From Burkholderiales bacterium (GTDB taxonomy: Bacteria; Pseudomonadota; Gammaproteobacteria; Burkholderiales; Casimicrobiaceae): a stretch of DNA of 5,043 nt. The notes under the pieces are model-generated. The model saw only the letters and a program-made list of their open reading frames with translations, made no database searches and was not told the DNA's origin. Of the stretch, positions 1 through 4,924 are shown in pieces (the stretch's first letter is position 1; each line of letters opens with the position of its first letter). The stretch lies in assembly GCA_031283405.1 (NCBI GenBank), contig JAITBX010000234.1, forward strand, positions 1-5,043, given 5' to 3'. Position numbers and translations under genes: made by a program.

Positions 1-72
1 TCGGTAGTTGAGAGGTATGTTCGAAACCAGGGCCAACCCCAAGAGGATTTGAGACAGCTAAAACTTTTCTAA
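1..72 (+). CDS. 3' end of a gene, probably IS200/IS605-type Y1 transposase (partial)
   Basis: Reading from base 1 in frame 1 gives 23 residues and a TAA stop at 70-72; the 5' part lies outside the window. The tail reads VVERYVRNQG near its start and ends LRQLKLF. The YVRNQ segment fits YxxxQ, the motif that in HUH-Y1 transposases (TnpA of IS200/IS605) holds the catalytic tyrosine and a metal-binding glutamine on the last helix, and a short polar tail ending in LF after it is also usual for TnpA. With so few residues the family is an inference; a RAYT-like or unrelated protein is possible. The gene converges on the LRR gene, and the two stop codons overlap by four bases (69-72). A GC hairpin with a T-rich tail follows 15 nt later, which supports a real gene end here. 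Confidence 0.5.
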   Translation, partial: SVVERYVRNQGQPQEDLRQLKLF

Positions 73-752
73 TGGCACTTTCTAATACCCCGCGCTCTTG
101 GCGCGGGGTCGTTTATTTCGGCTGCCCAATCGCGGACGACTTGTTCAAGCCAGGCCGGCAACGTTTCGGCGGCTTTTGGCGCGGCAAGTTGGGCGCGCAG
201 CGCCGAACGGGTCTTTTTGTAGAGCGCGGCGGCTTTGCGGGCGTTGGTGGGCGTAACGAACTCGCTGCCGTCCCATTCACGGAACGGGTTGTCGAGGTTT
301 TCAGCCAGCCACTCCGGAGCGCGGGGCTTGCGGATGTCGAGGTCGATCAGCGCGCTTTTCTTCAATGGAGCGTAAAGTTTTTTGACTGTGGCGGCAATGT
401 CGGCGGGAATGCTTTCCAGACAGAGCATGGCAAGATGGGGATGCGTGCCAGGTGACGGAAAGTCGGCGGGGGCAAAGGCGAACAAATCCTCTATCAGGAG
501 CACGCGCAAACCGGACAGATGCGCAAGATCGGAAAGATTTGTCAGTGTTCCCGGTTTACCGAAGAGTCTCAATTCCCGCAGATCGGGGTGCCGGGCAACA
601 ATGGGCGCGAGGTCGAGTTGATCAATCTCGTTGAGATACAGGCTGAGAAGCTGCGGCAAACCGGGGTCGTCGCGATCCGGGGCGGCGAAGGCCGCATGGC
701 GATGATCAAAGCTTCGCTCATAATAAAAGCGTGTATTGACGAGCGGCTTCAT
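69..752 (-). CDS. Leucine-rich-repeat protein, main open frame (N-terminus lost to a frameshift)
   Basis: This 227-residue frame counts from the first ATG in frame (752), but coding clearly continues upstream: codons before the ATG read LNVAILTLDWLSDVPP back to about 821, where a one-base shift joins them to the segment at 945-817. The centre has irregular leucine-rich repeats (roughly residues 33-64 with LLSLYLNEIDQLDL and LRELRLFG, 70-90 with LSDLAHLSGLRVLLIEDL, and 107-116). A more conserved-looking C-terminal part follows, with NPFREWDG (155-162) and an alpha-helical stretch with YKKTRSAL. No signal peptide or membrane segment is seen, so it is probably cytoplasmic. It lies directly downstream of the phosphatase gene on the same strand and is probably co-transcribed with kinase and phosphatase. 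The last 14 residues are encoded across the GC hairpin and may not be native. I do not recognise a named family; a protein-interaction role is only an inference from the LRRs. Confidence 0.6.
   Translation of the reverse strand: MKPLVNTRFYYERSFDHRHAAFAAPDRDDPGLPQLLSLYLNEIDQLDLAPIVARHPDLRELRLFGKPGTLTNLSDLAHLSGLRVLLIEDLFAFAPADFPSPGTHPHLAMLCLESIPADIAATVKKLYAPLKKSALIDLDIRKPRAPEWLAENLDNPFREWDGSEFVTPTNARKAAALYKKTRSALRAQLAAPKAAETLPAWLEQVVRDWAAEINDPAPRARGIRKCH
88..118 (+). terminator. Rho-independent-type terminator after the transposase-like gene
   Basis: A perfect 8-bp stem (CCCCGCGC at 88-95, GCGCGGGG at 101-108) closes a 5-nt loop TCTTG and is followed by TCGTTTATTT at 109-118. The T-rich side lies downstream on the + strand, so it suits the gene ending at 72; the opposite side reads TATTAGAAAG and would be a poor terminator for the - strand gene. 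The hairpin lies inside the last codons of that convergent gene. If the left gene is an IS200/IS605 transposase, this could instead be the right-end hairpin of the element. Confidence 0.55.
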
Positions 753-816
753 GCCGGCAAAATCCGCTGGTGTGGGCGGTACGTCACTGAGCCAATCGAG
801 CGTAAGAATCGCAACG

Positions 817-945
817 TTAAGGGGCGTTGACGTGCGTCACCTGATAGGCGCCATAACGACCCGTATCGTCGCTACGCAAGGCGTAGATGTCACCGGCTTC
901 GGGAACTCTCGCTGCTGCAACAGGAGCGGCGGCTTTGACCGTCAA
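817..945 (-). pseudogene. Out-of-frame N-terminal part of the LRR gene (Imm26-like start)
   Basis: From TTG at 945, nine bases after the phosphatase TGA, 42 codons are open to TAA at 819-817. The product contains PEAGDIYALRSDDTGRYG and then AYQVTHVNAP, which resembles the GDIFAIP...GRYGxxxV opening of Imm26-type proteins. Removing one C from the CCCC run (824-821 on + coordinates) reads AAC GCC CTT AAC and joins this segment to the LRR frame, giving a protein of about 291 residues. There is only a weak GAGACGG before the TTG, so the start is uncertain. The shift may be an assembly or sequencing error, a true inactivating mutation or, less likely, programmed +1 slippage at CCT-TAA. The Imm26 resemblance is from memory of the family pattern, not from a search. 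Confidence 0.5.
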
Positions 946-951
946 ACCGTC

Positions 952-1875
952 TCAATGCCGGAACTTCTGAATGGTCGCCTGAATTTCGGCGATGGCTCGT
1001 TCGATTTCTTCGTCGGTCAATTCGCGGTTGTTGACGCCGGTGTGATCGGTGACGGTGACGGTGCGCTCGAGTTCGGTGCGGAATTCGTCGGGGCTGAGTG
1101 TTGCGGTTTCGGTGGCCGGCGGCGTGTCGGTATCCGTATCGGTATCCCAGCGCATGATGATGGTGGACAGGTTGTCGCCGTCAGCGCCGCCGCGTTGTTG
1201 CGCTTCGCGCATCATTCGCGGCGCGGCCTGCAGGAGCGGCGCCGTGGTCAGGATGTTGGCGATTTCCCGCGTCGGCATGACGGTCCAGAAGCCGTCAGAG
1301 CACAGCAGCAAAATATCGTTGGTGCGCAGGGTCGTGCGCCGCGACAAGTCGATCACCGGCTCTACCGCGCCGCCCAGACAACTGTAAATTCGGTTGCGTT
1401 CGGGATGGAACGGCACTTCCTCTTCGGTAATCAGGCCGCGATCGAGCAAGTACTGCACTTTCGAGTGATCTTTGGTCTGGCTGTAAACCTGCCCTTGCCG
1501 GAAGAGGTAGAAGCGCGAATCACCGGCGTGCGCCCAGTAGGCATAGCCTGCTTGAATGATGACGGCGACACAGGTGGTGCGCGGCGTTTCGACCAGCGAG
1601 AACTGGCGCGCGTAAGAACCCAACGCGGCATGGGCGCGGCGCATGGTGTCGTGAAGGAATTCGAGCGGGTTGTTCAGCACCGGCTGGGCGTCTTGCTGGA
1701 AGCGTTCGGCAAACAAACGTACGGCGATCTGCGCGGCGATTTCGCCGCCGGCGTGTCCGCCCATGCCGTCAGCCAGCACCATCAACAGGGTATCGCGCCC
1801 ATAGATGTAGGCGATTCTGTCCTGATTGACTTTGCGCGAGCCTTTGCGCGAATCCTGAAAGATGGTAAACCGCAT
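952..1875 (-). CDS. PPM/PP2C-family protein serine/threonine phosphatase
   Basis: A metal-dependent phosphatase that removes phosphate from Ser/Thr residues, presumably reversing the adjacent kinase. All core motifs are present: NQDR (17-20), LADGMGGHAGGE (34-45) with metal-binding D36 and G37, HAGDSR (116-121), KDHS (135-138), CSDGFW (192-197) with a metal-binding Asp, and GDN (233-235) with the final Asp. The catalytic domain ends near residue 243. A 64-residue tail follows, with (DT)4, a Pro/Thr-rich linker and a charged helix rich in Glu (EEIERAIAEIQATIQ), which could mediate contacts. At 307 residues it is somewhat long because of this tail. No signal peptide or membrane helix is seen, so it is cytoplasmic. 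The ATG at 1875 has AGGGGA 12 nt upstream (1888-1893), a long but usable spacing, and lies 21 nt after the kinase stop, so the two are very probably one operon. Confidence 0.95.
   Translation of the reverse strand: MRFTIFQDSRKGSRKVNQDRIAYIYGRDTLLMVLADGMGGHAGGEIAAQIAVRLFAERFQQDAQPVLNNPLEFLHDTMRRAHAALGSYARQFSLVETPRTTCVAVIIQAGYAYWAHAGDSRFYLFRQGQVYSQTKDHSKVQYLLDRGLITEEEVPFHPERNRIYSCLGGAVEPVIDLSRRTTLRTNDILLLCSDGFWTVMPTREIANILTTAPLLQAAPRMMREAQQRGGADGDNLSTIIMRWDTDTDTDTPPATETATLSPDEFRTELERTVTVTDHTGVNNRELTDEEIERAIAEIQATIQKFRH
1124..1147 (-). repeat. Four tandem hexamers encoding (Asp-Thr)4
   Basis: On the + strand the units read GTGTCG, GTATCC, GTATCG, GTATCC; on the coding strand they specify DTDTDTDT at residues 244-251 of the phosphatase, just after the catalytic domain. 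Unit length is a multiple of three, so copy-number change would lengthen or shorten the linker without breaking the frame. Confidence 0.75.
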
Positions 1876-1896
1876 GATCTGCTTTTTTCCCCTGAG

Positions 1897-2832
1897 TTAC
1901 CGCTTACTCACCAGACTTCTGATGTTATCGAAAAAAGAAGGTTTGGGTTGCGGTTCCTCAAAAGAGAGCAATACTTTTTGTAACGCCAGAAGACTTTGCG
2001 GGCGGCGCGACGGGTCGAGATCGAGACAGCGGTCAATCACATGCAGCAAAGTATGCGTATAGCGTCCCGCCCACAGCTTGCGGGCGGTAATCAGATGGTC
2101 TTCTTTCACGCGGGCGTCGGCGGCTTGCGGCGCAAAGCCGGCGAGGCAGGCGAACATCGACGCGCCGACGCCATAAACGTCCGTCCACGGCCCCAGTTTT
2201 GCCACGTCGCGCTGATACTGTTCCGGCGCAGCGAATCCCGGCGTGTACATCGGCGAAAAACGGCCTGTCGTGCTCGACAGCGTTTGCTGGGCGGCGCCGA
2301 AATCGAGCAACACCGGCGTGCCATTGGTGCGCAGGTAAATGTTGGCGGGCTTCAGATCAAGGTGCAGTAAGCGATGGGTGTGGACTTCGCGCAGGCCGTT
2401 CAAGAGCCGGATGAAAACGCCGCGAATGAAACGCTCCGACAGCCGATCCTGCTTGATCTGGATGTGCTGTTGCAGCGTGCGACCATTTTCGTAGCGCATC
2501 ACCATGTAAACCGTTTCGTTGGCGCGGAAAAAATTCAACACCCGCACCACGTTCGGATGGTCGATCCGCGCCAGCGCCCTGCCTTCTTCAAAAAAACACT
2601 TCATGCCGTAGCGAAAGGTCGTCAGGTTTTCGACGGTGCTGGCGCGAATGATGTCGCCTTCCATCCGCACGCCGAGCGTTGCCGGCATGTATTCCTTGAT
2701 GGCGACGACTTCACCGTTTTGGTCGATCGCCCGATAGACGATCGAGAATCCGCCTCGACTGATCTGCTGTTCGATGCGGTAATTCAACAACCGATATCCC
2801 GGCGAAAGCGCCTGATTCTTGGCAACGGCCAT
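1897..2832 (-). CDS. Hanks-type serine/threonine protein kinase
   Basis: A cytoplasmic protein kinase that transfers phosphate from ATP to Ser/Thr. Visible motifs in order: a degenerate glycine loop ISRGGFSIVY (24-33), catalytic lysine in VAIKEYMP (K46), a helix-C Glu (probably E83 in FFEEGRALARI), the hinge YMVMRYENG (109-117), the catalytic loop HLDLKPAN (157-164) with D159, K161 and N164, DFG (177-179) and APEQY (202-206). The arginine normally before the catalytic Asp is Leu, so it is a non-RD kinase and may not need activation-loop phosphorylation. IKEYMP followed by a GVR motif matches a family of short soluble bacterial kinases often paired with PPM phosphatases. Unlike PknB-type receptors it has no membrane helix or PASTA domain; it stops shortly after the kinase fold at 311 residues. 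The start at 2832 has no good Shine-Dalgarno but a U-rich leader. It is divergent from yicC and 21 nt upstream of the phosphatase. Confidence 0.94.
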   Translation of the reverse strand: MAVAKNQALSPGYRLLNYRIEQQISRGGFSIVYRAIDQNGEVVAIKEYMPATLGVRMEGDIIRASTVENLTTFRYGMKCFFEEGRALARIDHPNVVRVLNFFRANETVYMVMRYENGRTLQQHIQIKQDRLSERFIRGVFIRLLNGLREVHTHRLLHLDLKPANIYLRTNGTPVLLDFGAAQQTLSSTTGRFSPMYTPGFAAPEQYQRDVAKLGPWTDVYGVGASMFACLAGFAPQAADARVKEDHLITARKLWAGRYTHTLLHVIDRCLDLDPSRRPQSLLALQKVLLSFEEPQPKPSFFDNIRSLVSKR

Positions 2833-2835
2833 AAC

Positions 2836-2863
2836 AAAAATGCGAAAGTGAAAAATGCGAAAG
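2836..2863 (-). repeat. Tandem U-rich leader repeat just before the kinase start
   Basis: AAAAATGCGAAAG occurs exactly twice on the + strand, at 2836-2848 and 2851-2863, with a 15-nt period. In the kinase transcript it reads CTTTCGCATTTTT twice, ending three bases before the ATG. There is no Shine-Dalgarno in this leader, so the U-rich repeats might help ribosome recruitment (S1-type binding); that role is inference. Confidence 0.6.
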
Positions 2864-2928
2864 CGGACAAAAGCGTGTTCGTCAACAAACGCGCTCCGGA
2901 AAAATCAGCCGGCATCGTGGGATTTTCC

Positions 2929-2957
2929 TTGTGTCGCCAAATAAAGTAAAGTAATAA
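2929..2957 (+). promoter_or_regulatory. Candidate sigma-70 promoter for yicC-gmk-rpoZ
   Basis: TTGTGT (2929-2934) is separated by exactly 17 nt from TAATAA (2952-2957) in an AT-rich stretch about 30 nt before the yicC ATG. The -35 matches well at TTG, while the -10 is only a partial match to TATAAT, so this is a suggestion by position and spacing. Confidence 0.3.
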
Positions 2958-2986
2958 ACCGGATAGATTCGAGAAATTTGCTAAAA

Positions 2987-3856
2987 ATGAGTGTTTTGAG
3001 TATGACTGGCTTTGCTGTCGCCGTCGCCAACATCGGCGCCGACACGCTGAATGTCGAGCTGCGAGCGGTCAATCACCGCTACCTTGATGTCACTGTCAAG
3101 ACCCCGGACGAGCTGAGAATGCTGGAGCCGGTCTTTCGCGAGCGGCTGGCGGTGCGGATGAAGCGCGGCAAAGTGGATTGCCGCGTCACGTGCGCCCGCA
3201 ACCCCGAAGCCGCGCCCGGCCTGCGGGTGGACACCGCTCTGGTGGCCGCGCTGCTGGCCGCCGCCGAGGAAATTCGTGCCCAAGCGCTGACAGCAGCCCC
3301 GCTGGCGACTATCGACATCCTGCGCTGGCCGGGCGCTCTGGTGGCGCCGGATACCGCCAATGAAACGCTGACGGTGGCGGCGCTGGCGGTTTTCGATGCC
3401 GCTTGGAATGATTTCGCCGCCACCCGAGCGCGCGAAGGCAGCAAGCTGGCGGATGTGCTGCAACGATGCTGCGATGCGATGGAGGCGCAGGTAGGGCGCG
3501 TCATGCCGCGGATTCCGGCCATCCACGCCGCTTATCAGGCAAAATTGACGAACCGCCTGCAAGAAGCCGGCCTCGACCCCGATCAAGACCGCCTCAAGCA
3601 GGAATTAGCGCTGTTCGCCACCCGCATCGAGATCAGCGAGGAAGTCACGCGACTGGTTACCCATGTCGGCGAAGTCCGGCGCGTTCTCAACGCCGGAGGC
3701 GCAGTCGGCAAGCGGCTCGATTTTCTGGTGCAGGAATTGCTCCGCGAAGCCAACACGCTCGGCGCCAAATCGGTCGATGCCGAACTCTCGCAAGTGGCGC
3801 TCGAACTCAAAGTGCTGATCGAGCAAATGCGCGAACAGATTCAAAATCTCGAATAG
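2987..3856 (+). CDS. yicC: YicC/YloC-family endoribonuclease
   Basis: YicC-family proteins act in RNA turnover; the E. coli member is reported to cleave RNA and to promote decay of the sRNA RyhB. The protein opens with SMTGFA, the hallmark of the family, and has the N-terminal YicC-like domain including NVELRAVNHRYLDV and later RMKRGKVDCRV. It ends with the DUF1732 signature RLDFLVQELLREANT (243-257) and a helical tail LIEQMREQIQNLE. ATG at 2987 gives MSVLSMTGFA and 289 residues, close to the E. coli length of 287. A TTG nine bases earlier is in frame but would add residues not usual in the family. The Shine-Dalgarno is weak. It is the first gene of the + strand cluster, and gmk begins 14 nt after its TAG. 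Confidence 0.93.
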   Translation: MSVLSMTGFAVAVANIGADTLNVELRAVNHRYLDVTVKTPDELRMLEPVFRERLAVRMKRGKVDCRVTCARNPEAAPGLRVDTALVAALLAAAEEIRAQALTAAPLATIDILRWPGALVAPDTANETLTVAALAVFDAAWNDFAATRAREGSKLADVLQRCCDAMEAQVGRVMPRIPAIHAAYQAKLTNRLQEAGLDPDQDRLKQELALFATRIEISEEVTRLVTHVGEVRRVLNAGGAVGKRLDFLVQELLREANTLGAKSVDAELSQVALELKVLIEQMREQIQNLE

Positions 3857-3858
3857 AA

Positions 3859-3864
3859 AAGGAG
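3859..3864 (+). promoter_or_regulatory. Ribosome binding site of gmk
   Basis: AAGGAG stands 6 nt before ATG 3871, the strongest Shine-Dalgarno in the window. It fixes the gmk start, although the same frame is open far upstream through yicC. Confidence 0.85.
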
Positions 3865-3870
3865 AAAACC

Positions 3871-4524
3871 ATGCCTAACACCGCCATTTCCCAATCCGTC
3901 GCCACCGGTTGCCTTTTCGTGCTGGCCGCTCCTTCCGGCGCCGGCAAGACGAGCTTGGTCAACGCGCTGCTGGACAGCGAGCCGGGCATTCGCTTGTCGG
4001 TGTCTTACACCACCCGCCCGCCGCGCCCGGGCGAGGAGGACGGGATTCATTACCACTTCGTCGATGATGCTCGCTTTCAGGAACTGCGCGCCGCCGGCGA
4101 ATTTCTCGAAGACGCGCAGGTGTATGGGCATTGGTACGCCACTTCGGCGGCCTGGATCAAGCAGCAGGTCGATGCTGGTCAGGATGTTTTGCTGGAAATC
4201 GACTGGCAGGGCGCGGCGCAAGTGCGGGCGCTGTTTCCGGACAGCGTGCAGATTTTCGTTCTGCCGCCCTCGCTCGCCACCCTGCGGGAACGGCTGGAAA
4301 AGCGCGGCCAGGATACGCCCGAAGTCATCACCCGCCGCCTCGCCAGCGTTCAGGAAGAATTTCGTCATTATGTCGATTTCGACTATGTTATTATCAATCA
4401 AACATTTGCCCACGCCGTCGATGATCTGGCCGCCGTGGTTCGCGCCGCCCGCTTGCGGGCGCCGAGACAGCGGTGGCGGCAAGCGCGCTTGTTGCGCGAA
4501 TTGATGACGGCTTCGGTGACTTGA
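3871..4524 (+). CDS. gmk: Guanylate kinase
   Basis: Converts GMP and ATP to GDP and ADP, an essential cytoplasmic step that feeds GTP and hence (p)ppGpp. The P-loop APSGAGKT is at 20-27. The GMP-binding segment SYTTRPPRPGEEDGIHYHF (45-63) keeps the family's Ser, both Arg and the Tyr. FLEDAQVYGHWYAT (78-91) matches the usual GMP-site region, though the common GNYYGT is here GHWYAT. EIDWQGA (109-115) is intact, and the lid arginines are in LRERLEKRGQDTPEVITRRL. Length is 217 residues against 207 in E. coli, with about ten extra residues at the N-terminus before the P-loop strand. The start is set by the strong AAGGAG. It lies between yicC and rpoZ in the usual order, so co-transcription is likely. 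Confidence 0.97.
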   Translation: MPNTAISQSVATGCLFVLAAPSGAGKTSLVNALLDSEPGIRLSVSYTTRPPRPGEEDGIHYHFVDDARFQELRAAGEFLEDAQVYGHWYATSAAWIKQQVDAGQDVLLEIDWQGAAQVRALFPDSVQIFVLPPSLATLRERLEKRGQDTPEVITRRLASVQEEFRHYVDFDYVIINQTFAHAVDDLAAVVRAARLRAPRQRWRQARLLRELMTASVT

Positions 4525-4576
4525 TTTTGGTGTTTCGATTTTTGGTTATTCGATTTTTTTGTTTTCCTGATTTTTT
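4523..4576 (+). repeat. Periodic GATTTT leader between gmk and rpoZ
   Basis: The 70-nt spacer is extremely T-rich. GATTTT begins at 4523, 4537, 4552 and 4569, twice preceded by TTC (TTCGATTTTT). No stem precedes the T-runs, so it is not an intrinsic terminator. It could be a U-rich translational leader for rpoZ. It resembles in sense and style the leader ahead of the kinase. Confidence 0.5.
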
Positions 4577-4580
4577 ATTC

Positions 4581-4586
4581 AAAGGA
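4581..4586 (+). promoter_or_regulatory. Ribosome binding site of rpoZ
   Basis: AAAGGA lies 8 nt before ATG 4595, directly after the T-rich spacer, and supports this start. Confidence 0.8.
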
Positions 4587-4594
4587 TTGTCTTT

Positions 4595-4924
4595 ATGGCG
4601 CGCATCACCATCGAAGATTGTTTGACCCATATCCCCAACCGCTTCGAGCTGACGCTTGCCGCCGCCAATCGCGCGCGCATGCTGTCCACCGGCGCGCAGC
4701 CCTTGCTTGATCCGGCGCGCGATAAACCGACGGTCATCGCTCTGCGCGAAGTGGCCGCCGGTAAAGTCGGCGCCGAAATGCTGCACAAGCAGACGGCCAA
4801 CAAAGTGTCGCTCGCCGAAGCGTTTTCGGAGAACACGTTGTTCACGCTGCCGTCTGCGCCGGCGATAACGACGCTCGACGCTTTCGAGGCGACCGATTCG
4901 ACCGCGGACGAGGAAACGCCATGA
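4595..4924 (+). CDS. rpoZ: DNA-directed RNA polymerase omega subunit
   Basis: Omega clamps the beta-prime subunit, helps assemble RNA polymerase and forms part of a ppGpp-binding site in proteobacteria. The N-terminus MARITIEDCLTHIPNRFEL, the helix with LAAANRAR (21-28), and DKPTVIALREVAAGKV (43-58) are typical of the family. The 109 residues exceed the 91 of E. coli through an acidic, Thr-rich tail (about 93-109, ending DEETP) that is probably disordered. The start has AAAGGA at 8 nt. The stop TGA (4922-4924) overlaps an ATG at 4921, the arrangement expected for coupling to spoT. Confidence 0.96.
   Translation: MARITIEDCLTHIPNRFELTLAAANRARMLSTGAQPLLDPARDKPTVIALREVAAGKVGAEMLHKQTANKVSLAEAFSENTLFTLPSAPAITTLDAFEATDSTADEETP

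Larger units (their letters stand above)
2833..2986. other. Divergent intergenic region between the kinase and yicC
   Basis: 154 nt between two divergent starts must hold promoters for both operons. On the + side a TTGTGT / 17 nt / TAATAA arrangement is visible in an AT-rich patch. On the - side a TTGACG (+ strand 2880-2885) stands about 50 nt before the kinase ATG, but no convincing -10 hexamer is spaced properly from it. No RNA gene or coding frame is evident. Confidence 0.55.

Noticed and set aside
16..40. GTTCGAAACC near the left edge as a tRNA T-arm
   Set aside because: No pairing arm, acceptor stem or CCA fits around it, while frame 1 reads as a protein end with the YxxxQ motif and a stop followed by a terminator.
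736..1983. A 415-codon open frame on the + strand opposite the phosphatase
   Set aside because: It is antisense to a phosphatase with all catalytic motifs; its composition is the mirror of that coding strand, it has no recognisable domain, and it runs through the operon junction. It is a GC-driven shadow.
2836..2863. Tandem repeats as the beginning of a CRISPR array
   Set aside because: Only two 13-nt units with a 2-nt gap; there are no spacers and no cas genes.
2978..2980. TTG as an earlier yicC start
   Set aside because: The ATG at 2987 gives the usual short lead before SMTGFA and a family-typical length; the TTG has no better ribosome binding site.
3466..3870. Upstream extension of the gmk frame inside yicC
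   Set aside because: The added Arg/Ser-rich residues are an out-of-frame reading of yicC. AAGGAG at 3859-3864 places the gmk start at 3871, and the length then fits the family.
4552..4576. T-runs after gmk as an intrinsic terminator
   Set aside because: No GC stem precedes either T-run, and the next gene of the cluster follows at once.
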